From the NCBI GenBank assembly GCA_900549855.1, contig URPS01000022.1, positions 1 through 34,570 on the forward strand: 34,570 nucleotides of DNA, in the 5' to 3' direction. Below the pieces are notes generated by a model. It saw only the letters and a list, made by a program, of their open reading frames with translations, did not search any database and was not told the DNA's origin. Source of the DNA: an uncultured bacterium. Lineage in GTDB: Bacteria; Cyanobacteriota; Vampirovibrionia; Gastranaerophilales; Gastranaerophilaceae. Shown here one piece after another: positions 24,887 through 32,209 of this stretch. How positions within the stretch are numbered: the stretch's first letter is position 1; every line of letters starts with the position of its first letter. The translations under genes were made by a program, and so were the position numbers.

Positions 24887-25939
24887 TCAATTCTCCATTA
24901 TAACGTCAACAATCTCATCTGCAGAGATATTCAAACAATCTAATGTTTCGCAAGTTGTTTGACGTCTTTCCCACAAACAAGGCTGAAGCGGGCATTTACA
25001 TTTTTTTGCCTTTATAGGAATAACAAGCCCGTTATCATTATCAGGAATCAATTTTTTATCATCAGTGGAGCCAAAAATTACAAATGTTTTTACACCAAGT
25101 GCAACCGCAACATGTAATGGTGCAGAATCTGAGCATAAAAACATTTCCGCTCGGGAAATCATCTCTGCAAGTTCTTTAAGATTTCTAGTCTTGCCATACA
25201 TATTTGTATATTTTTCACAAGGAACAATTTTTTCTATTGTTTCAATAACTTCTTTATCATCAGGTCCGCCAACAAGTATAACTTTTTTACCGTTATCTGC
25301 AAGTTTTTCTACAACTTCAGCCCACTTTTCAGCCGGAATTGTTTTTATCATACCTTTTCTTACACTCATCAAGCTTACCCCAGGATGGATAAGAACTGTA
25401 TTAGGCTCGGCTGGTTTTTTCTCAATATTAATTTCAGGAAGTTCCGTATTATACTTTGTAATTCCTCTAATCAGGTCATGATACATCTTTGCAGCGTATT
25501 GATTTTTGTTTAAGGTAACTGCTTGAGTCAATAATTTTTCACTCAATTTTCCGGAATTATAGCCAACACGTGTTTTTATAAAAGTCGCAAACAAAAACAT
25601 CGAAATAAATTTATTTGAGCCGGAAGAAATTACGATATCAAACTTTTTGCTCCATATTTGGCGCAAAAGGTTAAATAATTCTATATATTTATTGTGGAAA
25701 AGATTAGCCCCCACCCTAGCCCTCCCCCGAGGAGAGGGAACGACCACGCTTTGTTTTATATCTGCAAACAAAACATCATCAATTATATTTGTTAAATTCA
25801 AAACACCTTTACTTCTAGGTTCGAGCGCCAAAGTAATTTCAGAATCCGGAAATTCTTTTTTTATAGAAATGATTGTTGGCAAAAATAGAATTTCATCTCC
25901 TAAACCGCCAAAATTAATAAATAAAATCTTCTTTTTCAT
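24887..25939 (-). CDS. GT9 glycosyltransferase (ADP-heptose:LPS heptosyltransferase-like) with in-frame repeat
   Basis: A GT-B enzyme of the heptosyltransferase family, probably acting on lipopolysaccharide core. 350 residues, with the N-terminal ILFINFGGLGDEILFLPTI (glycine-rich acceptor-side loop), the C-terminal VLIHPGVS, KVILVGGPDD, then MFLCSDSAPLHVAVALGVKT and VIFGSTDD. Residues about 65-79 (VVVPSPRGRARVGA) are encoded by a palindromic repeat, not family sequence; the insertion lies in the N-terminal domain between helix and strand, where normal members run on. The reading frame stays open. Divergent from the LCP gene. Donor sugar is not certain. Confidence 0.88.
   Translation of the reverse strand: MKKKILFINFGGLGDEILFLPTIISIKKEFPDSEITLALEPRSKGVLNLTNIIDDVLFADIKQSVVVPSPRGRARVGANLFHNKYIELFNLLRQIWSKKFDIVISSGSNKFISMFLFATFIKTRVGYNSGKLSEKLLTQAVTLNKNQYAAKMYHDLIRGITKYNTELPEINIEKKPAEPNTVLIHPGVSLMSVRKGMIKTIPAEKWAEVVEKLADNGKKVILVGGPDDKEVIETIEKIVPCEKYTNMYGKTRNLKELAEMISRAEMFLCSDSAPLHVAVALGVKTFVIFGSTDDKKLIPDNDNGLVIPIKAKKCKCPLQPCLWERRQTTCETLDCLNISADEIVDVIMEN
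25705..25740. repeat. Palindromic repeat inside the GT9 gene
   Basis: On the minus strand it begins TCCCTCTCC, then GGGGGAGGG, then GGGTGGGGGCTAA, with the same tail as the window-end repeats. It inserts about 12 to 14 residues in frame. Confidence 0.85.
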
Positions 25940-25977
25940 AATCCATTATTACTTTAAAAATATTCGATTTTCAATAA

Positions 25978-26006
25978 TTGATTTTAACACATGCTTAAAA
26001 TATAAT
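25978..26006 (+). promoter_or_regulatory. Promoter for the LCP gene
   Basis: TTGATT (25978-25983), a 17-base spacer and TATAAT (26001-26006), 25 bases before the start codon. Confidence 0.7.
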
Positions 26007-26030
26007 TTTTTATAAAGAGAGTGAAAACAA

Positions 26031-27347
26031 ATGAAAATAATTAATAATAATGATAATCAAGAAGAATATAAAGCTTTTTTAAAAAACATACGTGAAGAAA
26101 AAAGAGAAACATCAAATTTTTCAAAGTTACTTTTTACAATTGTTTTAGCTGTTTTATGTGCCGTAATTGTATGCGTTACAGTAGTTGAAAACAGTTATTT
26201 ATTGGATAAAATCAGTGGCGAACAAGCTGATGATGCCAGTGGATTCTTCAAATTCTATAAAAAGGAACACAAAAATTTTGAAACACCGTTCTCGCCAAGA
26301 AGACAAAATATCCTACTTCTCGGTGTGGATTCAAATGGTGATAGTGCTGATATTTGGACGGGAACTCGCTCAGATACAATTATGGTTGTGAATATCGACC
26401 CTAAAACTCATTCTGTTAACGCAATAACAATTCCACGTGATAGTAAAGTTTACTTGCCTGACAATAAAGGTGTACAAAAAATTAACGCAGCACACGCTTT
26501 GGGTGGAATTAATCTCGTTAAAAAAACATTAAAAGAAACTTTTGGTATAAAAATAGATAAATACATTATCGTTCATGATGAAGCTGTAGAAAAAGTTGTA
26601 GATGCGTTGGGCGGAATTCCTATTTATGTAGAAAAACCAATGCATTATCATGATTATGCCGGACATTTACATATTGACTTAAATAAAGGTAATACGGTTC
26701 TTAATGGCAATCAAGCTGTCGGATACTTAAGATACAGAAAAGATGGACTTGGTGATATTGGTAGAACGCAGCGTCAACAATGGTTTATGAGAAGTTTATT
26801 TGAAAAACTTCACTCTCCGCAAATTATTACAAAAATTCCGGAAGTATTAAATATTTGTAACACCTACATTAAAACAGATATGAGTTTTTATGAACTTTCT
26901 CAATATGCAGCTTTTGCAAGAAGCATTGATGAAAACAAAATTGAGATTGCTACTCTTCCAGGGGCACCAAATCAAAAAGGATATATTAGTTATTGGATTC
27001 TTGACCCACAAAAAACTCAAGAAGTCATTAACAGAATGATTTATCGTGATAAACCTGTTCTTGATGGCACAAAATTCAAAGGTGGAATTATGTATTCACC
27101 TAGAAAAGAAACAGAAGCGCAGGCTTTGAAAGAACAGCTTAACGAGCTCGGGTTTGAAGTAAATATGCTCAAGATTACGCACCTTTCTCACACAAGATTT
27201 GTTGCAAACAAAAACGAAGTTACTGTTGATTTCTTAAATTGGCTGCAAAAAAAGATGCCGGAACTTAATGGCATGCAGTTCATTTATGACCCAACAGAAA
27301 CATTCTCTGTCGGAAGTGATTTCACAATTGTTCTGGCAGAAGGCTAG
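26031..27347 (+). CDS. LytR-CpsA-Psr (LCP) family protein
   Basis: LCP enzymes transfer glycopolymers from lipid carriers onto peptidoglycan or surface acceptors outside the membrane. 438 residues: a cytoplasmic N-terminal tail, one transmembrane helix (about 32-53), then the LCP domain with NILLLGVDS, RSDTIMVVNIDP, ITIPRDSKVYLP, KINAAHALGG, YLRYRKDGLGDIGRTQRQQ. The key Arg and Asp residues are present. A C-terminal LytR_C-like domain (about 350-438) follows. It is a single gene with its own promoter, divergent from GT9, which fits an envelope-polysaccharide theme. A repeat block follows the stop. Confidence 0.92.
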   Translation: MKIINNNDNQEEYKAFLKNIREEKRETSNFSKLLFTIVLAVLCAVIVCVTVVENSYLLDKISGEQADDASGFFKFYKKEHKNFETPFSPRRQNILLLGVDSNGDSADIWTGTRSDTIMVVNIDPKTHSVNAITIPRDSKVYLPDNKGVQKINAAHALGGINLVKKTLKETFGIKIDKYIIVHDEAVEKVVDALGGIPIYVEKPMHYHDYAGHLHIDLNKGNTVLNGNQAVGYLRYRKDGLGDIGRTQRQQWFMRSLFEKLHSPQIITKIPEVLNICNTYIKTDMSFYELSQYAAFARSIDENKIEIATLPGAPNQKGYISYWILDPQKTQEVINRMIYRDKPVLDGTKFKGGIMYSPRKETEAQALKEQLNELGFEVNMLKITHLSHTRFVANKNEVTVDFLNWLQKKMPELNGMQFIYDPTETFSVGSDFTIVLAEG

Positions 27348-27527
27348 GTGCTACGCACGTAGACATTGGGTCGGCTGCTAGGTGAAAACGACAAGATTGT
27401 TAAACAACTACCAGTTCCGCCTCGAAGTGTGACTACAAGTTTAGCGCATTCCCTCCCTTTATAGGGGGAGGGTAGAATTTCCAAATGAGAGCTGTGCTCG
27501 AATTTGAGAAATTCGGATGGGGGCTTA
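27348..27527. repeat. Composite repeat after the LCP gene
   Basis: The first part (27351-27455) matches copy 2 of the post-groEL repeats: CTACGCACGTAG, GGGTCGGCT, then TCCGCCTCGAAGTGTGACTA. It joins a CCCTCCC palindrome and the AATTTCCAAAT/GAAATT hairpin module with GGATGGGGGCTTATT, as at the left end of the window. This fills most of the 227-base gap before the nitroreductase. Confidence 0.88.
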
Positions 27528-27574
27528 TTCTATATAGCGAGTAAACCCTTCAGAAAATAAACGAAAGGACAAAT

Positions 27575-28183
27575 ATGCAACTATTAGACTTAATTAAATC
27601 TCGCAAAAGTGTTAGAACTTATTCAGAAAAAGAAATTTCTGATGAAGATTTGAGAAAAATATTAGAAGCCGGACATTTAGCTCCAAGCTGGATGAATGTT
27701 CAATCTTGGAAATTTATCGTGGTTAAGTCGCAAGAAAACAAAGATTTGCTTTCAAAACTTTCAATCGGACAGTCACATGTTAAAAACGCTAAGGCACTTA
27801 TTGTTTGTATTGCAGATGAAAACGCTTGGGAAGAAGCTAAAATTACTCACATAAAAAATCCGGCTCTTAATCCTGCCTTACAAGGAGAAAACGGTTTATT
27901 AGTAAGAACTATGGAACAAGTAATTTATCCGATTGCTTATATGATGTTAGAGGCTGAAAGTTTAGGAATAAGCTCTTGCATAATTGGCGCCCTTGGTAAT
28001 GAAATTACACAAATTGAACCTGACACATACAAAGAAGTTAAAGAAAAATTAGGCTTAAAAGAAGGTCAAATTTTATCTTCAATCATAACACTCGGGTATG
28101 AAGCAACACCAGCTGAACCTAACAAGAAACGTAAAGATTTTGACGACGTTGTTTTCTTAGAAAAAATCGGACAGAAGTTTTAA
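27575..28183 (+). CDS. Nitroreductase-family flavoprotein
   Basis: FMN-dependent NAD(P)H oxidoreductase, cytoplasmic, usually a dimer. 202 residues: LIKSRKSVRTYSEKEISDED (RxSxRxF/Y-type FMN phosphate site), GHLAPSWMNVQSWKFIVV (FMN ring region), a central helix with MEQVIYPIAYMMLEAESLG, then IGALGN and the C-terminal ITLGYEA. AAAGGAC precedes the ATG. The substrate cannot be inferred. It may share a transcript with the downstream mutase, but that gene has its own extended -10. Confidence 0.9.
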   Translation: MQLLDLIKSRKSVRTYSEKEISDEDLRKILEAGHLAPSWMNVQSWKFIVVKSQENKDLLSKLSIGQSHVKNAKALIVCIADENAWEEAKITHIKNPALNPALQGENGLLVRTMEQVIYPIAYMMLEAESLGISSCIIGALGNEITQIEPDTYKEVKEKLGLKEGQILSSIITLGYEATPAEPNKKRKDFDDVVFLEKIGQKF

Positions 28184-28206
28184 ACAAAACATATCTTTCA
28201 CCTTTA

Positions 28207-28215
28207 TGCTATAAT
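28207..28215 (+). promoter_or_regulatory. Extended -10 promoter for the phosphohexomutase
   Basis: TGCTATAAT lies 34 bases before the start codon. No good -35 is visible, which the extended -10 can compensate for. Confidence 0.55.
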
Positions 28216-28248
28216 ATCTCTACAAAAAACAAAAAGGAGAGATTTAAT

Positions 28249-30510
28249 ATGTATAAACTAAAACCAAGTTGTGAATTGGAAGGTGAATTGTTCAAAAATG
28301 TTTTTGACAAAACTCCTGATTATATAAAAAAATTAGATTTGATGAACTTTGATAACGAAAACGGATTTACTTTTACTCTAAAAAAGGAGCACTTATATCC
28401 GCATTCAGAATCAAATCCGGAAGGATTAAACTTAAAAGATTGGTTCGCAAATTATTCTAAAGAAGCAAAAGTTTCTACAGCCGGAATCAGAGGACCACAA
28501 AACATTTTGTTTCCGCAAGATACAAGATTTCCTATCAATCTTGTAGGTATTGTGCTTGCAACTTTGGCAAAAGCACTTGTTGCAAATGAAAAATATGCCG
28601 GCAAACAAATAATTAAACTTGTAGGAAGCGAAGTTCGCTACAATTCTGCATTGTATCTTGATGCAATCGCAAGAATTCAAGCTGCACAAGGAATTAAAAC
28701 ATTAACACCAAAAGAAAGACGCACTATTCCTATATGGTTAGCTTCATTCTTAGCATTCAAACTTGACCTTGTAGGCGGCGAATACATCACATCAAGCCAT
28801 GGTATTTCTGTAAAAACTGCAACAAAAGATTTAAACTCACAAGGCAGCCAATATTTACCGGAAGAATCTTTGGAATTTGTTAACAAAATTCAAGAAATTT
28901 TTGATAAAGTTGAAAAAGATGGCTCTTATGAAATTAAAATTGCACCTAAAAACGATGCTCTTATTGATGATAGCATTATGGCAAAACTTAATGACGGCGT
29001 AGATTTATACGTTGATTATTTAAAATCCGGTGTTGCACAAAATCTTGACGGAATCAAAAAGATGAAATCTAAATTATTTATCGAAAGTGTTGGCGGATGT
29101 GCATACAGAACTCTTAGCAGAGTTTTAGAAAAACTTGGTATTCAAGATAAATTTGTTTGGAACAATACAGAAGAAGACCCATTCTTCCACTCAATCGGTA
29201 AATATGACACTGACCCTAAAGGAAACAAAGTTTTCTACGATTATTCAGTAGATGCAACCGTGCTTGCAAAACGTCCAAATGGTGAAAGATTTTTCCCTGT
29301 TATAGAATCTTTACATTATGACAAAGTTTTGGCAGATTATCCACTTGGTACAATTGTTTTGATTACAGACCCAGACCACGACAGATTGACAGTTTGCCAA
29401 ATCGAAGCAGCCGGAAATACTCCTGCTCTTGATGATTACGGAATTTCTTACATTAAACTTGATGATGAAAGAGTATTAACTGTATACAGCGCAAACCAAG
29501 CATTCTTAATGCTTATGAACTACAGAGTTAAACAACTTAAAGCTCATAATAAATTCAAAAATCATCCTAGATTTATGATTAAGACAACAGCTTCTGCTCT
29601 ATCTTGGGATGAATGGGCAAAATCACACGGTATTAAGGTGGTTAACGTTCCTGTTGGATTCAAAGAAATTGCTAATATTATGAAGAAAGTTGAATTGCAA
29701 ATCAAAAACAATCCGAATAAAGAGGTTGTTGTTGATGATGTATTCGGTAACTCAATTAATTTGGGTGTTCAGCCTAGATTAATCTTCGGTGGCGAAGAAT
29801 CAGGCGGTATGATTATGGGTTCAGAAGATTTAATTGAATCTCTTGCTGGCAGAAAAGCTATCGCAATGCGTGAAAAGAGTGCAACAGAAGCTATAATTGT
29901 AGCGGCATCTCTTGCTGCAAAATTGGAAGAAGATAACAAAACTCTTTCTGAATACTTAATTGAAATTTTTGATGAAAACAATATCATTGCTAAATTTGAC
30001 GTAAGAGAAGATATTTCTTATTACAACGAATCTGAACCGGATATTGAAAAACTAAAACAAGCAAAAGTTGAAGGTGAAAAACAAAGAACTAAAAACGATT
30101 TATTCTACTTGTCACTTGCAATCGCAATCAGAGAAGGTAAAGCTGATTTAGAAGCTGTTAAAAAAGTTCTAAATGGTGCTTTTGCGGAATTAAGTTTTGA
30201 TAATCTTAAATCTGTTAAGTTTGTAGGTGATGGAACATACTTGCAGTTTAGCGATAAATATGTAGAAATTCGTCCTTCAGGAACAGACGCCAAAACAAAA
30301 GCTTATGCAGGCGGTGAAAACTTAGAAATAATTGAAAAATTTTCAAGAGTTTTAGGCAACTACTCCGGTGACAGAACTGAATTACACAAAGAACTTATTT
30401 CTGACGAATTCTATGAAAATTCTAAAGAAGTAGCTTTAACTCATTATTTGGAATTTGTAGAAAAAGATGCAAATAATGAAAAATTTGAAATTCCTGAATA
30501 TAATTTCTAG
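28249..30510 (+). CDS. Divergent phosphoglucomutase/phosphomannomutase-family protein
   Basis: Alpha-D-phosphohexomutase family, which interconverts sugar 1- and 6-phosphates through a phosphoserine. 753 residues, longer than the usual 450-580. Four family motifs are in order but altered: serine loop TSSHG (181-185, catalytic Ser183; normally TASHNP), metal loop DPDHDR (374-379; normally DPDGDR), sugar loop GEESGG (515-520; normally GEESGH), phosphate loop RPSGT (675-679). An N-terminal STAGIRG matches the first conserved loop. Extra length lies between motifs 1 and 2 and near the C-terminus. AAGGAG precedes the ATG. It may be active with unusual specificity or serve a lineage-specific glycan route. 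Confidence 0.85.
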   Translation: MYKLKPSCELEGELFKNVFDKTPDYIKKLDLMNFDNENGFTFTLKKEHLYPHSESNPEGLNLKDWFANYSKEAKVSTAGIRGPQNILFPQDTRFPINLVGIVLATLAKALVANEKYAGKQIIKLVGSEVRYNSALYLDAIARIQAAQGIKTLTPKERRTIPIWLASFLAFKLDLVGGEYITSSHGISVKTATKDLNSQGSQYLPEESLEFVNKIQEIFDKVEKDGSYEIKIAPKNDALIDDSIMAKLNDGVDLYVDYLKSGVAQNLDGIKKMKSKLFIESVGGCAYRTLSRVLEKLGIQDKFVWNNTEEDPFFHSIGKYDTDPKGNKVFYDYSVDATVLAKRPNGERFFPVIESLHYDKVLADYPLGTIVLITDPDHDRLTVCQIEAAGNTPALDDYGISYIKLDDERVLTVYSANQAFLMLMNYRVKQLKAHNKFKNHPRFMIKTTASALSWDEWAKSHGIKVVNVPVGFKEIANIMKKVELQIKNNPNKEVVVDDVFGNSINLGVQPRLIFGGEESGGMIMGSEDLIESLAGRKAIAMREKSATEAIIVAASLAAKLEEDNKTLSEYLIEIFDENNIIAKFDVREDISYYNESEPDIEKLKQAKVEGEKQRTKNDLFYLSLAIAIREGKADLEAVKKVLNGAFAELSFDNLKSVKFVGDGTYLQFSDKYVEIRPSGTDAKTKAYAGGENLEIIEKFSRVLGNYSGDRTELHKELISDEFYENSKEVALTHYLEFVEKDANNEKFEIPEYNF

Positions 30511-30531
30511 GAATTGAAAATAAAGTCATTT

Positions 30532-30567
30532 AAAAAGATGCAGATTGGTTAATCTGCATCTTTTTTT
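30532..30567 (+). terminator. Terminator after the phosphohexomutase
   Basis: AAAGATGCAGATT, loop GGTT, AATCTGCATCTTT, followed by T residues: a 13-bp perfect stem. Confidence 0.92.
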
Positions 30568-30587
30568 ATTTTTTTTACTTATTTTTC

Positions 30588-30785
30588 CTAACCTTTTTTT
30601 ACAACCGTTGCAATTAATTCGCCATAACTGTTAACACAACCGTTTGTTTCCTTAATTTCGTAAGTAGCTTCGCTATCCGCTGCTTTTTCTTTTTCTGCAA
30701 ATGCTTCTGCGCTTTCTAAATCTTTAAATTCAGCAGCCATTTCAGCCTCAAAATAAGATGGTTTGTCGATATAAACCTGATACAT
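30588..30785 (-). CDS. Small acidic hypothetical protein (65 aa)
   Basis: The sequence starts MYQVYIDKPSYFEAEMAAEF and contains an Ala/Glu-rich helix (LESAEAFAEKEKAADSE) flanked by probable strands, like a compact alpha/beta fold. A strong AGGAGG lies just before the ATG, which supports real translation. No signal peptide. It lies between two genes read in the other direction. I do not recognise the family. Confidence 0.7.
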   Translation of the reverse strand: MYQVYIDKPSYFEAEMAAEFKDLESAEAFAEKEKAADSEATYEIKETNGCVNSYGELIATVVKKG

Positions 30786-30899
30786 ATTTACCTCCTAATT
30801 TAATTAAATTTTACTTTATACCCTCACTTTAGAGCTAATAAGTTTGTTAGTCAAGAAAATATTATACAAAAATTAGCCCATTTTTTGTTGTAATTACAA

Positions 30900-30928
30900 T
30901 TGAAGTGAATATCTCAACATGTTATAAT
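30900..30928 (+). promoter_or_regulatory. Promoter for the rubrerythrin gene
   Basis: TTGAAG (30900-30905), a 17-base spacer and TATAAT (30923-30928), about 50 bases before the start codon. No obvious PerR operator lies nearby. Confidence 0.75.
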
Positions 30929-30980
30929 CAATTTTGTAAAGAGAAGAAACATTAAAAACAATGTTAGAAAGGAATAAATT

Positions 30981-31526
30981 ATGGCAAAATATGTATGTTC
31001 AATTTGTGGTTATACTGCAGAAGGCGAAGCACCTGAAAAATGTCCGGTTTGCGGAGCTGCAAAAGAAGCTTTTGTATTAATGGCTGATGATAATAAAAAT
31101 TACGCAGATGAACACAGAATCGGTGTTGCAAAAGACGTAGACCCAGAAATTCTTGAAGGCTTGAGAGCAAACTTTATGGGAGAATGCACAGAAGTTGGTA
31201 TGTACCTTGCAATGGCAAGACAAGCTGATAGAGAAGGCTATCCGGAAGTTGCAGAAGCGTTTAAAAGATACGCTTTTGAAGAAGCTGATCACGCTTCTAG
31301 ATTTGCAGAACTTCTTGGTGAAGTTGTTACTTCTTCTACAAAGAAAAACCTTGAATTGCGTGCAGAAGCTGAATTCGGTGCTTGTGACGGCAAAATGAAG
31401 ATTGCTAAACGTGCTAAAGAATTAGGCTTAGATGCTGTTCACGATACAGTTCACGAAATGGCTAAGGACGAAGCTCGTCACGGTCGTGGATTTGATGGCT
31501 TATTAGCTAGATATTTCGGTAAATAA
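30981..31526 (+). CDS. Rubredoxin-first (reverse) rubrerythrin / NADH peroxidase
   Basis: A di-iron peroxidase that removes hydrogen peroxide in anaerobes. 181 residues. The N-terminal rubredoxin domain has Cys6, Cys9, Cys21 and Cys24 (CSICG, CPVCG) for one iron. The ferritin-like four-helix domain follows, with FMGECTEVGMYLAMARQADR, FEEADHASRFAELLGE and KDEARHGRGFDGLL supplying the Glu/His di-iron ligands. Rubredoxin at the N-terminus is the reverse order compared with classical rubrerythrin. GAAAGGA precedes the ATG. It is a single-gene unit with its own promoter and terminator, and fits the oxygen-sensitive metabolism implied by nrdD. Confidence 0.94.
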   Translation: MAKYVCSICGYTAEGEAPEKCPVCGAAKEAFVLMADDNKNYADEHRIGVAKDVDPEILEGLRANFMGECTEVGMYLAMARQADREGYPEVAEAFKRYAFEEADHASRFAELLGEVVTSSTKKNLELRAEAEFGACDGKMKIAKRAKELGLDAVHDTVHEMAKDEARHGRGFDGLLARYFGK

Positions 31527-31549
31527 TAGGATAGTGTATTTTTATAAAT

Positions 31550-31580
31550 AAAGCGGATATTTTAATAAAATATCCGCTTT
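31550..31580. terminator. Bidirectional terminator between rubrerythrin and pabA
   Basis: AAAGCGGATATTTT and AAAATATCCGCTTT form a long stem with T runs in both directions between two convergent genes. Its right edge touches the pabA stop codon. Confidence 0.9.
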
Positions 31581-32209
31581 TAAATTTTTATAAAATTTTT
31601 AAAAATTTCAATTCCATGTTCAGTCAAAATCGCCTCCGGATGAAATTGTACACCAAAAATCGGCTTATCTTTTATCTTTAGAGCCATTGGGATATTATCT
31701 TTTGTCCATGCGGTAATCCGAGCCCCTCCCTCGCCCCTTGTGGGAGAGGGGTAATTTTTCGATTTAAAAGCGTTAGCTTGAAAATCAGAAAAATGGGGTG
31801 AGGGGTCAATCTTAACCATCAGTGAATGATACCTCGTTGCACTAAATCCCTGTTTGAAGCCCTTAAACAGCTCAAAATCTTCATCGAAAAATATTTCAGA
31901 ATTTTTACCATGGAATGGTTCCGGCGCTTTCACAATTTCTCCGCCAAAATATTTGGCAATACATTGCATACCAAGACAAACACCTAAAATCGGGTATTTA
32001 TCTTTATAAAAATCAATAACTTCCATTGTAACTCCGGAATTATCAGGATTTCCCCACCCTGGAGAAAGAATTATGCGTGAAAAATTGAGCTTTTTTATTT
32101 CCTCCAAACTCATTTCGTCGTTTTTTATTACAGTTGGATTAATCCCCAAAATTTTTATGTATTGAACAATATTGTATGTAAAAGAGTCGTAATTATCGAT
32201 TATGAGCAT
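31580..32209 (-). CDS. pabA: Aminodeoxychorismate/anthranilate synthase glutamine amidotransferase, with in-frame repeat
   Basis: Supplies ammonia from glutamine to the synthase subunit for p-aminobenzoate (folate) synthesis. 209 residues, class I amidotransferase: LIIDNYDSFTYN start, SPGWGNPDNSG loop, nucleophile Cys78 in GVCLGMQ, His190 and Glu192 in QFHPE. Residues about 136-163 (PSPHFSDFQANAF to PSPTRGEGGA) come from a palindromic repeat placed between the HSLMVKID strand and ITAWTKD, where relatives have only a few residues. The catalytic residues remain. It overlaps pabBC by 10 bases, so the two are coupled. With pabBC next to it, pabA is more likely than trpG. Confidence 0.9.
   Translation of the reverse strand: MLIIDNYDSFTYNIVQYIKILGINPTVIKNDEMSLEEIKKLNFSRIILSPGWGNPDNSGVTMEVIDFYKDKYPILGVCLGMQCIAKYFGGEIVKAPEPFHGKNSEIFFDEDFELFKGFKQGFSATRYHSLMVKIDPSPHFSDFQANAFKSKNYPSPTRGEGGARITAWTKDNIPMALKIKDKPIFGVQFHPEAILTEHGIEIFKNFIKI
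31721..31805. repeat. 85-bp modular repeat inside pabA
   Basis: The same architecture as the left-end element: a GGGAGGGGCT-type end, a CCCTCTCC block, a central hairpin (ATTTTTCGATTT with AAATCAGAAAAAT) and a GGGGTGAGGGG end. It keeps the reading frame, adding roughly 28 residues. Confidence 0.85.

Noticed and set aside
25065..25481. 138-codon open frame opposite the GT9 gene
   Set aside because: Antisense shadow; composition follows the complementary strand of a clear enzyme gene.
24887..25939. Frameshift or pseudogene in GT9 because of the repeat
   Set aside because: The frame is open and all family motifs are present, so it is an in-frame insertion, not a broken gene.
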